A stretch of DNA of 64,000 bases from contig NZ_CABFLM010000060.1 in assembly GCF_901873365.1 (NCBI RefSeq), positions 1 through 64,000 on the forward strand, in the 5' to 3' direction. Positions 16,765 to 24,804 of this stretch are shown here, piece after piece. The notes beneath the pieces are model-generated. The model did not search any database and had not been told where the DNA came from. It saw only the letters and a list, made by a program, of their open reading frames with translations. Origin of the DNA: an uncultured Aggregatibacter sp. (lineage in GTDB: Bacteria > Pseudomonadota > Gammaproteobacteria > Enterobacterales > Pasteurellaceae). Position 1 is the stretch's first letter. Every line of letters begins with the position of its first letter. Position numbers and translations under genes: made by a program.

Positions 16765-16780
16765 TGTGAATATGATCACA
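16765..16780. promoter_or_regulatory. CRP site of the mgl operon
   Basis: TGTGAATATGATCACA is an exact TGTGA-N6-TCACA match extended by AAA and TTC flanks, about 158 bp before mglB. cAMP-CRP activation of mglBAC is established in E. coli. The match here is direct. Confidence 0.85.
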
Positions 16781-16937
16781 TTCTTTCCCCAAAAAACAAG
16801 GTATCCTTACCGCCAATTACCCGAGTAGCGATTGCAGTGTAAAAAGGTAAGATGATTGATAATAATGCTTTAATGAATTATCACTGAAACAAAGCCCTCT
16901 TATTATTTATACCCACAATGAATGGAGAACATGCATT

Positions 16938-17930
16938 ATGAAAAAAACCGTATTAAGTGCAGTTGCTTTAGCAGTAGCTTTTGGTGCCGGCATCAGTGCA
17001 GCACAAGCAGAAACCCGTATCGGTGTGACAATCTATAAATATGACGACAACTTTATGTCTTTGATGCGTAAAGAAATTCAAAAAGACGCAGATCAATTAA
17101 AAGACGTGAAATTATTAATGAATGACTCTCAAAACGCACAGTCAATTCAAAACGACCAAGTTGACGTATTACTTTCAAAAGGCGTAAAAGCGTTAGCCAT
17201 CAACTTAGTTGACCCATCTGCGGCACCAACCATCATTGGTAAAGCAAAACCGGACAATATTCCTGTTGTGTTCTTCAATAAAGACCCAGGTGCAAAAGCA
17301 ATCGCTTCTTATGATAACGCTTACTTTGTAGGTACCGATCCGAAAGAATCCGGTATTATCCAAGGTGACTTAATTGCCAAACAATGGAAAGCTATGCCGG
17401 CATTAGACTTAAACAAAGACGGTAAAATCCAATACGTTTTATTGAAAGGCGAACCGGGTCACCCAGATGCAGAAGCGCGTACCAAATATGTAATTGAGCA
17501 ATTAAATGCGCAAGGTATCCAAACCGAACAACTCTTCATTGATACCGGTATGTGGGATGCGGCATTGGCGAAAGATAAAGTGGATGCCTGGTTGTCCAGC
17601 TCTAAAGCAAATGACATTGAAGTGATCATTTCTAACAACGACGGTATGGCATTAGGTGCATTAGAAGCGACTAAAGCACATGGTAAAAAATTACCGATCT
17701 TCGGTGTTGATGCACTACCTGAAGCATTACAACTGATCAAGAAAGGTGAACTTGCCGGTACCGTGTTAAATGACGGTGTAAACCAAGGTAAAGCCGTTGT
17801 TGAGTTATCGAATAACTTAGCAAACGGCAAACCGGCAACCGAAGGCACCAAATGGGAACTTAAAGACCGTGTGGTACGTGTTCCTTATGTGGGCGTAGAT
17901 AAAGATAACTTATCTGAATTCTTAAAATAA
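16938..17930 (+). CDS. mglB: D-galactose/glucose-binding periplasmic protein
   Basis: High-affinity substrate-binding component of the galactose/methyl-galactoside ABC transporter. The 330-residue precursor has a signal peptide ending AAQA-E near residue 23. The mature N-terminus (TRIGVTIYKYDDNFM) is followed by the calcium-loop region DLNKDGKIQYV typical of GGBP. Later sugar-site segments include NNDGMALGA and GVDALPEAL. First gene of mglBAC and separated from mglA by a stabilising hairpin. Confidence 0.97.
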   Translation: MKKTVLSAVALAVAFGAGISAAQAETRIGVTIYKYDDNFMSLMRKEIQKDADQLKDVKLLMNDSQNAQSIQNDQVDVLLSKGVKALAINLVDPSAAPTIIGKAKPDNIPVVFFNKDPGAKAIASYDNAYFVGTDPKESGIIQGDLIAKQWKAMPALDLNKDGKIQYVLLKGEPGHPDAEARTKYVIEQLNAQGIQTEQLFIDTGMWDAALAKDKVDAWLSSSKANDIEVIISNNDGMALGALEATKAHGKKLPIFGVDALPEALQLIKKGELAGTVLNDGVNQGKAVVELSNNLANGKPATEGTKWELKDRVVRVPYVGVDKDNLSEFLK

Positions 17931-17947
17931 ATTTGTTTTATTAATGT

Positions 17948-17986
17948 AAGGGGAAGCGTAGGACAACACTTATGTCCCTTCCCCTT
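17948..17986 (+). terminator. intercistronic hairpin between mglB and mglA
   Basis: AAGGGGAAG (17948-17956) pairs with CTTCCCCTT (17978-17986), with an inner GGACA/TGTCC helix, followed by TATTT. Position right after the binding-protein gene suggests mRNA 3'-end protection or partial termination, which would give more MglB than MglA/MglC. It is not followed by a full T-tract. Confidence 0.75.
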
Positions 17987-18003
17987 TATTTATGAGGTTG
18001 GAT

Positions 18004-19536
18004 ATGACAGAACAAATTCACAGTCAAAGCGGAAGCCAAAATGGCGAAGTTCTGCTTACCATGACTAATGTCAGCAAGTCCTTTCCGGGCGTAAAAGCCT
18101 TAGATCACGCAAACTTAAGCGTCCGTTCGCATTCTGTACACGCATTGATGGGGGAAAACGGTGCGGGTAAATCCACGTTGTTAAAATGCTTGTTCGGCAT
18201 TTACGCTAAAGACGAAGGTGAAATCTTGTTTTTAGGCAAACCCGTGAATTTTAAAACCTCAAAAGAAGCTTTAGAAAACGGCATTTCCATGGTGCACCAA
18301 GAACTTAACCTTGTGCGTCAAACCAGCGTCATGGATAACCTGTGGCTAGGTCGTTACCCGCTGAAAGGGCCTTTTGTGGATCACGCAAAAATGTACCGTG
18401 ATACCAAAGCGATTTTTGATGAATTGGACATTGATGTTGATCCAAGAGAAAAAGTCGCCAAACTTTCTGTTTCACAAATGCAGATGATCGAAATTGCGAA
18501 AGCGTTTTCTTACAACGCAAAAATTGTGATTATGGATGAACCGACATCCTCACTTTCCGAAAAAGAAGTAGAGCATCTGTTTAAAATTATTCAAAAATTA
18601 AAAGATCGCGGTTGCGGTATTATTTACATTTCTCACAAAATGGACGAAATTTTTAAAATTTGTGATGAAATCACCATTTTACGCGATGGCAAATGGATTA
18701 ACACCATCCCGGTGAAAGGCACAACCATGGATCAAATTGTGTCCATGATGGTAGGTCGTGAACTGACTCAACGTTTCCCGGAAAAAACTAACGTTCCAAA
18801 AGAAATCATCTTAGAAGTGGAAAACCTGACAGCGTTAAACCAACCTTCTATTCAAAATGTGTCTTTCAATTTACGTAAAGGCGAAATTTTAGGGATTGCC
18901 GGCCTTGTCGGTGCGAAACGTACGGATATCGTGGAAGCCATTTTTGGTGTGCGTGAACTGAAAAGCGGCACGATTAAACTCAACGGAAAAACAGTAAAAA
19001 ATCACACCGCACTTGAGGCAATCAATAATGGTTTTGCGCTCGTGACCGAAGAACGTCGTTCAACGGGGATTTACTCTAACTTAAGCATTGAGTTCAACTC
19101 GTTGATTTCCAACATGAAATCTTATTTAACCCCTTGGAAACTGCTCAGTAACAAGAAAATGAACAGTGATACACAATGGGTCATTGATTCCATGAATGTG
19201 AAGACACCATCACACAAAACAACGATTGGCTCGCTTTCCGGTGGTAACCAACAAAAAGTCATTATTGGTCGTTGGTTATTAACCCAACCGGAGATTCTGA
19301 TGTTAGACGAACCAACCCGTGGGATCGATATCGGTGCAAAATTTGAAATTTACCAATTAATTCAGGAACTGGCGAAAAAGGATAAAGGCATCATCATGAT
19401 CTCTTCCGAAATGCCTGAACTCCTTGGGGTAACCGACCGCATTCTCGTCATGAGTAACGGTAAAGTTGCCGGTATCGTTGAAACGGCAAAAACCTCTCAA
19501 GAAGAAATTTTGCAACTTGCCGCAAAATATTTATAA
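18004..19536 (+). CDS. mglA: galactose/methyl-galactoside ABC transporter ATPase
   Basis: Two fused ABC ATPase domains energise galactose import. The first has Walker A GENGAGKST at 50-58 and Walker B IVIMDEPTSS. The second is degenerate at its Walker A (GLVGAKRTD), as normal for sugar ABC ATPases, but has signature LSGGNQQK and Walker B ILMLDEPTRG. I chose the ATG at 18004 (510 residues), which follows GAGG at good spacing, rather than 17992. It lies between mglB and mglC. Confidence 0.97.
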   Translation: MTEQIHSQSGSQNGEVLLTMTNVSKSFPGVKALDHANLSVRSHSVHALMGENGAGKSTLLKCLFGIYAKDEGEILFLGKPVNFKTSKEALENGISMVHQELNLVRQTSVMDNLWLGRYPLKGPFVDHAKMYRDTKAIFDELDIDVDPREKVAKLSVSQMQMIEIAKAFSYNAKIVIMDEPTSSLSEKEVEHLFKIIQKLKDRGCGIIYISHKMDEIFKICDEITILRDGKWINTIPVKGTTMDQIVSMMVGRELTQRFPEKTNVPKEIILEVENLTALNQPSIQNVSFNLRKGEILGIAGLVGAKRTDIVEAIFGVRELKSGTIKLNGKTVKNHTALEAINNGFALVTEERRSTGIYSNLSIEFNSLISNMKSYLTPWKLLSNKKMNSDTQWVIDSMNVKTPSHKTTIGSLSGGNQQKVIIGRWLLTQPEILMLDEPTRGIDIGAKFEIYQLIQELAKKDKGIIMISSEMPELLGVTDRILVMSNGKVAGIVETAKTSQEEILQLAAKYL

Positions 19537-19554
19537 ATAACAAAGGAACAAATT

Positions 19555-20565
19555 ATGAGTGCCTTAGAAAAAAATAAATCATTCGATTTCCTAAAACAAA
19601 ATGCGATTTATTTTGTGTTGTTGATTTTACTTGGCATCATCATCGCACAAGATCCGACATTTCTTAACTTGGTTAACTTCAGTAACATTCTGACCCAGTC
19701 CTCCGTGCGTTTAATCATCGCTCTTGGGGTTGCCGGCTTATTGGTCACACAAGGTACCGACTTGTCCGCCGGTCGTCAGGTTGGTCTCGCCGCGGTAATC
19801 TCCGCGACCATGTTGCAATCCATGGAAAACATGAACCGTGTTTTCCCTGACCTCGGTGAAATTCCAATTCCGGTGGTTATCCTTGCCGTTTGTGCTGTGG
19901 GTGCAGTCATCGGTTTAGTCAACGGTTTGGTTATTGCTTACTTAAACGTAACACCGTTTATCGCCACCATGGGTACCATGATTATCGTTTACGGTTTCAA
20001 CTCCCTTTATTACGATGCTGTAGGCGGCTCCCCTATCGCCGGTTTCAGCGAAAACTTCTCTGTTTTTGCTCAAGGCTTCATCCGTCTAGGTTCGTTTAAG
20101 CTCTCTTATATCACTATTTATGCGGCCATTTGTGCTTTCGGTGTGTGGGTGATGTGGAACAAAACACGCTTCGGTAAAAATATCTTTGCTATCGGTGGTA
20201 ACCCTGAAGCAGCAAAAGTTTCCGGTGTAAACGTGGCTCGTAACCTTGTTGTCATCTACATGATTGCCGGTATGTTCTATGCATTCGGTGGTATGTTAGA
20301 GGCTGGTCGTATCGGTTCTGCAACCAATAACCTCGGTTTCATGTATGAATTGGATGCTATCGCAGCCTGCGTGGTAGGCGGTGTATCTTTCGCCGGTGGT
20401 GTGGGTACGGTTATCGGTGTGATTACCGGGGTTATCATCTTCACCGTCATTAACTATGGTTTAACGTATATCGGTGTGAACCCTTACTGGCAATACATCA
20501 TTAAAGGTAGCATCATCATCCTCGCAGTAGCTATCGACTCCTTGAAATACGCGAAGAAAAAATAA
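19555..20565 (+). CDS. mglC: galactose/methyl-galactoside ABC transporter permease
   Basis: Inner-membrane channel of the Mgl importer. The 336-residue protein is very hydrophobic, with eight to ten membrane helices typical of the BPD_transp_2 family. It has the conserved stretches GTDLSAGRQVGL and IGGNPEAAKVSGVNV, the latter being the EAA-like loop that contacts MglA. It is last in the operon, 18 bases after mglA, and ends at a terminator. Confidence 0.97.
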   Translation: MSALEKNKSFDFLKQNAIYFVLLILLGIIIAQDPTFLNLVNFSNILTQSSVRLIIALGVAGLLVTQGTDLSAGRQVGLAAVISATMLQSMENMNRVFPDLGEIPIPVVILAVCAVGAVIGLVNGLVIAYLNVTPFIATMGTMIIVYGFNSLYYDAVGGSPIAGFSENFSVFAQGFIRLGSFKLSYITIYAAICAFGVWVMWNKTRFGKNIFAIGGNPEAAKVSGVNVARNLVVIYMIAGMFYAFGGMLEAGRIGSATNNLGFMYELDAIAACVVGGVSFAGGVGTVIGVITGVIIFTVINYGLTYIGVNPYWQYIIKGSIIILAVAIDSLKYAKKK

Positions 20566-20640
20566 TCTTCCAATTCATGAAACGTTAAAAAACGCCATAA
20601 AAAACGACCGCACTTTATATGTTATGGTTCGATGGCATAA

Positions 20641-20676
20641 AAAGAAACCCGATGTAATATTGGGTTTCTTTTTTAT
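20641..20676 (+). terminator. terminator of the mgl operon
   Basis: AAGAAACCC (stem), GATGTAATATT (loop), GGGTTTCTT and a following T run form a canonical rho-independent terminator. It is convergent with the next minus-strand gene and its A-rich left side could serve both. Confidence 0.88.
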
Positions 20677-20679
20677 CAG

Positions 20680-20976
20680 TTAATCTTTTACCAGCCCTAA
20701 ATTGCCGATTTTAATCCCTAAATGCCCTAAGGCTACCGGAGAGATTTGCTCGCTTAAATAAATGAATAATTCATCCAAATCGGTGAAGTCTTTTTTAATT
20801 TTAATTTGGTCTTCCACTTTGCGGGTAAAGGTATATGTTGTTTGATTGCCGTCGATATGTGCTTCCAACGTCACATAAATGGTTTCAAAAAAGTGGCTTT
20901 TCGCCCCTTCTTCGCCCGGATCGCTAATTCTGACGTTCCATGTGTTGTTAAATAAAATTTCTGTTTTCATTGTCAT
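20680..20976 (-). CDS. conserved protein of unknown function (Pasteurellaceae type)
   Basis: A 98-residue acidic protein with no signal peptide or membrane segment. The start MTMKTEILFNNTWNVRI and segments TYTFTRKVEDQIKI and LDELFIYLSEQI suggest a small alpha/beta fold. I recall similar short proteins in Haemophilus but cannot name a function. An alternative start is the second Met (two codons in). It lies between the mgl operon and arfA. Confidence 0.7.
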   Translation of the reverse strand: MTMKTEILFNNTWNVRISDPGEEGAKSHFFETIYVTLEAHIDGNQTTYTFTRKVEDQIKIKKDFTDLDELFIYLSEQISPVALGHLGIKIGNLGLVKD

Positions 20977-20992
20977 AATAACCTCATTTATA

Positions 20993-21277
20993 TCAATACA
21001 TTACATAAACTTTACGAATAGAAAAAAGCCCGATAATAAAATCTCTTATCATAGAAATCTTATTATCGGGCTTTTCGTAATAACGATTTGCGTGTTTCGC
21101 TTGACGTTGATAGCTGCCTTTGCCTTTCTTATTTCGTTCAACACGTTGGCGAAAGAGTTTATCGTGTAATAACGCTTGAATTGCATTCTCTTTAATCACA
21201 CCGCGCTGATGCTGATAGGTCATCGTTCCTTGCGAATTTTGAGGCGGTGTCTGCAAGGCATGTTTTTGTTTTGCCAT
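20993..21277 (-). CDS. arfA: alternative ribosome-rescue factor A, with internal terminator
   Basis: ArfA recruits RF2 to release ribosomes stalled on mRNAs lacking a stop codon, backing up tmRNA. The core TYQHQRGVIKENAIQALLHD (20-39) with LFRQRVERNKKGKGSYQR (41-58) matches E. coli ArfA closely. I chose the ATG at 21277 (94 residues), preceded by AAGAGGA. From codon 69 onward the message enters a strong hairpin and T-tract, so most transcripts should lack the stop codon. This is the known ArfA control by which tmRNA destroys the product when healthy. Confidence 0.92.
   Translation of the reverse strand: MAKQKHALQTPPQNSQGTMTYQHQRGVIKENAIQALLHDKLFRQRVERNKKGKGSYQRQAKHANRYYEKPDNKISMIRDFIIGLFSIRKVYVMY
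21022..21071 (-). terminator. terminator located inside the arfA coding region
   Basis: Read on the minus strand, GCCCGATAATAA (21071-21060) pairs with TTATTATCGGGC (21039-21028) and is followed by six T residues (21027-21022). The arfA frame stays open for 9 codons past the T-tract. It yields non-stop arfA mRNA. It could also act as a processing hairpin for RNase III. Confidence 0.9.
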
Positions 21278-21492
21278 GATTTTTCCTCTTATGAATGAAA
21301 ATAGGTTGTGTTTTTTAAGGGTTAAAAAACGGCACACATTATAGCGGATTCCGCTGAAATGAAAAGCTGTTACACGGAAAGCAAAACGTGAAAACCCGAT
21401 TTTTATTGGCATTTCACTGTCGCCTTTTTGTACAAAAAAAGGTAGAATTAGCCCCTTTTTTATTACCCGCGATAGACTTTTTGAGAAAATTT

Positions 21493-22824
21493 ATGAGTTC
21501 TACCCCAAACATCGGCTTTGTCAGCCTTGGTTGCCCGAAAAATTTAGTGGATTCAGAACGTATTCTGACGGAATTACGTTCCAACGGTTATAACATTATT
21601 CCGAGCTATGAAAATGCCGATTTAGTGATCGTGAATACTTGCGGCTTTATTGACAGCGCCGTACAAGAATCTTTGGAAGCTATTGGCGAAGCCTTGGAAG
21701 AAAACGGCAAAGTAATTGTGACCGGCTGCCTTGGCGCAAAAGAAGATCAAATTCGCCAAGTTCACCCAAAAGTGTTGGAAATCAGCGGCCCACACAGTTA
21801 TGAAACCGTGATGAACCAGGTGCAAAAATATGTACCGAAACCGGCCTATAATCCGTATGAAAGCCTGCTGCCGGCGCAAGGTGTGAAACTCACGCCAAAA
21901 CATTACGCCTATTTAAAAATTTCCGAAGGCTGCGACCATCGTTGCACGTTCTGTATTATCCCATCTATGCGTGGCGATTTGGACAGCCGTCCGATTACTC
22001 AAGTTTTGGATGAAGCCAAACGTTTAGTGGATGCTGGCGTAAAAGAGCTGTTAATTGTGTCCCAAGACACGTCCGCTTATGCCTTAGACCAAACCAAAGA
22101 AAACCAAAATAAAACCGTCTTTTGGAACGGCATGCCAATTAAAAATAATTTAATCAGCTTGTGTCGCCAATTAGGCAATTTGGGCATTTGGGTTCGCTTG
22201 CACTATGTTTATCCGTATCCGCACGTGGACGAATTGATTCCGCTCATGGCGGAAGGCAAGCTGTTGCCTTATTTGGACATTCCATTGCAACACGCCAGCC
22301 CGAAAATTCTGAAAGCCATGAAAAGACCCGGCAAAATCGACCGCACTTTAGAGCGCATTAAAGCGTGGCGTGAAATTTGCCCAGAATTAACCTTACGCTC
22401 TACCTTTATCGTTGGTTTCCCAGGAGAAACGGAAGAAGATTTCCAAATGCTGTTGGATTTCTTGAAAGAGGCACAGCTAGATCGAGTGGGCTGTTTCAAA
22501 TTCAGCCCGGTAGAAGGTGCGCCGGCGACAGAGATGCCGGATCAAGTGCCGGAAGACGTGAAAGAAGAACGTTATCATCGTTTCATGCAACTCCAACAAG
22601 CCATTTCCGCGGCTCGCTTACAACAAAAAATCGGCAAAACGTTAAAAGTCATTGTGGATGAAATCAACGAAGACGGCATTATTGGTCGTTCCATGGCGGA
22701 TGCGCCGGAAATTGACGGCTTGGTGTATGTAGATAATCAAAGCCAAAGTGCGGTCAATATTGGCGATGTAATTTCTGTGCATATTACGGATGCTGATGAA
22801 TACGATTTATGGGGAACCTGTTAA
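21493..22824 (+). CDS. rimO: ribosomal protein S12 methylthiotransferase RimO
   Basis: Radical-SAM enzyme that adds a methylthio group to Asp88 of ribosomal protein S12. The 443-residue product has the N-terminal UPF0004 domain (IGFVSLGCPKNLVDSERI) whose cysteines bind the auxiliary cluster. The radical-SAM CxxxCxxC reads CDHRCTFC, and a C-terminal TRAM domain follows. The start at 21493 gives the family N-terminus; upstream in-frame residues from 21388 are not conserved. It ends at a hairpin. Confidence 0.97.
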   Translation: MSSTPNIGFVSLGCPKNLVDSERILTELRSNGYNIIPSYENADLVIVNTCGFIDSAVQESLEAIGEALEENGKVIVTGCLGAKEDQIRQVHPKVLEISGPHSYETVMNQVQKYVPKPAYNPYESLLPAQGVKLTPKHYAYLKISEGCDHRCTFCIIPSMRGDLDSRPITQVLDEAKRLVDAGVKELLIVSQDTSAYALDQTKENQNKTVFWNGMPIKNNLISLCRQLGNLGIWVRLHYVYPYPHVDELIPLMAEGKLLPYLDIPLQHASPKILKAMKRPGKIDRTLERIKAWREICPELTLRSTFIVGFPGETEEDFQMLLDFLKEAQLDRVGCFKFSPVEGAPATEMPDQVPEDVKEERYHRFMQLQQAISAARLQQKIGKTLKVIVDEINEDGIIGRSMADAPEIDGLVYVDNQSQSAVNIGDVISVHITDADEYDLWGTC

Positions 22825-22834
22825 TTCCTTCAAC

Positions 22835-22861
22835 AAAAATCCTCGCCATGAGGATTTTTTT
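22835..22861 (+). terminator. terminator between rimO and the phosphatase gene
   Basis: AAATCCTC (22837-22844) and GAGGATTT (22850-22857) form a short stem with a five-base loop, followed by TTTT. It separates rimO from the next gene by 22 bases, so the downstream gene may rely on read-through or its own promoter. Confidence 0.75.
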
Positions 22862-22883
22862 ATGACTTTTGAGAGAGAAAAAA

Positions 22884-23357
22884 ATGCAACCAATCAAAAT
22901 CCTTTTCGTCTGTTTAGGCAATATTTGTCGTTCTCCGATGGCAGAATACGTCATGCGGGAAAAAATCAAACAGGCTCATTTGCAACACAAAATCCAAACT
23001 GCCAGCGCCGGCACCTCCGGGTGGCACGACGGCGAAGGTATGCACTGCGGCACTGCCGACATACTGGATCAACATAAAATCGCTTCAAATGATTTTGTCA
23101 GCCGTAAAGTGCGGTTAAAAGATTGGGCGGATTTTGATTATCTGATTGCCATGGACAATGAAAATTTACGGGATTTGGAAAAGCTATTTGGACATCATCC
23201 GGAAAAACTGTTTCAAATCACCGCACTTTGCCCAGATTTAGGCATCGATCACATTCCGGATCCGTGGTTTACCAAAAATTTCAATCAAACCTATGAATTA
23301 TTAGATGCGTGTTGCGATGCGTTGTTAGATAAAATTAAGCAAGAACACAGACTGTAA
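22884..23357 (+). CDS. low-molecular-weight protein-tyrosine phosphatase
   Basis: The 157-residue protein has the LMW-PTP P-loop CLGNICRS (CX5R) near the N-terminus and the general-acid motif IPDPWF towards the C-terminus. It removes phosphate from phosphotyrosine. In bacteria relatives act on capsule-type BY-kinases, but no kinase gene is adjacent, so the substrate is unknown. The ATG at 22884 is preceded by GAGAGAG. A TTG at 22869 is possible but adds non-conserved residues. Confidence 0.92.
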   Translation: MQPIKILFVCLGNICRSPMAEYVMREKIKQAHLQHKIQTASAGTSGWHDGEGMHCGTADILDQHKIASNDFVSRKVRLKDWADFDYLIAMDNENLRDLEKLFGHHPEKLFQITALCPDLGIDHIPDPWFTKNFNQTYELLDACCDALLDKIKQEHRL

Positions 23358-23484
23358 TAAGCGTTATACGTTATACACTTATTTTGTGATCTCTCGCACA
23401 TTTATTTTCAGTGAGATTTGCTACTATAACCCTAACATAACAGTCGTTATGTCGAATCAAAACTTGATATGAGGTATTTCCACT

Positions 23485-23703
23485 ATGTTTCCTGAATTTA
23501 GAGATCTAATTACTAAACTTAAAACTGAAGATGCACATTTTGCCAATTTGTTTGATAAACATAATGAGCTCGATCAACGTATTAAAAACATCGAATCCAA
23601 TATTGAATTGGGCACGCACAATGAAGTGGAATTGTTGAAGAAGGAAAAATTACGTTTAAAAGATGCCATGTACGAAGTGTTGAAAAAGGCTGACGCCAAA
23701 TAA
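23485..23703 (+). CDS. YdcH family (DUF465) small coiled-coil protein
   Basis: A 72-residue protein with the DUF465 pattern: FRDLITKLKTEDAHFANLFD, then HNELDQRIKNIE and LKKEKLRLKDAMYEVL. It should form a helical hairpin. Function is unknown across the family. It is monocistronic, with GAGGTATTTCC before the ATG and a structured non-coding stretch after it. Confidence 0.88.
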   Translation: MFPEFRDLITKLKTEDAHFANLFDKHNELDQRIKNIESNIELGTHNEVELLKKEKLRLKDAMYEVLKKADAK

Positions 23704-24056
23704 GTTAATGGCAGAGAATGCACGTGTAAAGTGCGGTCAAAAACTCAGCAATTTATTGCTGATTGCGGCACGATGAGGCTCATTATGCCAACGTGTCTTA
23801 AGTAAGATTTAAGCGCCACGGCACGGAATCTAATGTGGAAACGTGCATGATGGCGCTTAATCATTGTAAGAAAGACAAATGCTGAGGTTGTTAGCGTTAC
23901 TGTAAGTGATTATATCACAGCTCACTTGAACAGAAATAAAAAGGACTGATTTCGATGTAATATCGTTGTCAGTCCTTAATTTTATTACCTCGTTTTTCGT
24001 GGGTGGATTCAATTCTTAATTATTTTCCACCGCACTTTTGGTGTCTCGTCGTTGGC
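23704..24056. other. intergenic region with several hairpins, possible small RNA
   Basis: No gene of convincing size. It holds an uptake sequence (23729), the hairpin TCAGCAATTTATTGCTGA (23745-23762), and a two-tier stem-loop, AAGCGCCA/TGGCGCTT enclosing GCACG/CGTGC, at about 23810-23860. A terminator follows at 23941-23979. A plus-strand transcript of about 150-250 nt ending at the terminator is possible. No known RNA family was recognised. Confidence 0.45.
23941..23982 (+). terminator. terminator upstream of sodC (plus strand)
   Basis: AAGGACTGA (23941-23949) pairs with TCAGTCCTT (23969-23977), with a weak inner helix (CGATG.../...ATCG), then AATTTTATT. It could end either the YdcH transcript or a small RNA. 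Confidence 0.75.
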
Positions 24057-24626
24057 TTATTTAATTACACCACATGCCATACGTGCACCGCCACCACCAA
24101 GTGGAGCAGGGTGGTCAGAGTGGTTGTCGCCACCCACGTGGATCATGATAGAATGACCACGAACGTCATCAAGGTGTTTGATACGTGGTGCAAGAACAGG
24201 GTTAGTCGCTGTGCCATCATGTAATACGGTTAATGCCGGTAGATCCCCTAAATGGGCATCATCTTGCCATGGATAGCCGTGTTGTTTTGTGCCTTTAGGA
24301 TCCCAGTGACCGCCAGCACCTAAGCCCGCGGTGAGTTTTCCTTCTTTTTCTTTGGGTTCACAACTTGGATTTTCATGAATATGGAAACCATGCAATCCTT
24401 CGCTTAATCCTTGTAAATTCGGGGTAAATACTAAACCGTAATTGGATTCAGTAATGGTAACGGTCCCCACATCTTTGTTACCGTTTACCGGATCAAGTTG
24501 TTGCACTTTCACTTCAATGGAAGCACCGGTAGGCGCCATATTATCGTGTTTGTGTTCATGGGCGTTCGCCATGCTTGCAGCACAGATTGCGCTGATGCTT
24601 ACAGCTAAGAGAGTTTTAAATTTCAT
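24057..24626 (-). CDS. sodC: periplasmic Cu/Zn superoxide dismutase
   Basis: Converts superoxide to peroxide and oxygen in the periplasm. The 189-residue precursor has a signal peptide (cleavage after SMANA, about residue 22), a His-rich mature start HEHKHDN, the copper-site motif GFHIHENPSC, metal-binding GGHWDP and HLGDLPAL, and the C-terminal GGGGARMACGVI with the paired disulfide cysteine. It is monocistronic. The His-rich N-terminus is known from Haemophilus-type SodC and is thought to gather copper. Confidence 0.97.
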   Translation of the reverse strand: MKFKTLLAVSISAICAASMANAHEHKHDNMAPTGASIEVKVQQLDPVNGNKDVGTVTITESNYGLVFTPNLQGLSEGLHGFHIHENPSCEPKEKEGKLTAGLGAGGHWDPKGTKQHGYPWQDDAHLGDLPALTVLHDGTATNPVLAPRIKHLDDVRGHSIMIHVGGDNHSDHPAPLGGGGARMACGVIK

Positions 24627-24804
24627 TGGTTTACTCCTTTTATGTTAAAAATCTCTTATATTCTAACTAAAATAAGGCATAAATCGAGCATTTTTAGAAT
24701 GTTATTGACTATCAACGACATTTGAATTTTTTATCTTTTTTCTTTAATCGAAATGAGATTTATTTATAATAGGCATCACTGCTATTTTATTTAGGAGAAA
24801 TCAG

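Noticed and set aside
22784..23077. Overlapping frames spanning the rimO end and the phosphatase start.
   Set aside because: They cover a terminator and lack conserved motifs; the LMW-PTP P-loop frame explains the region.
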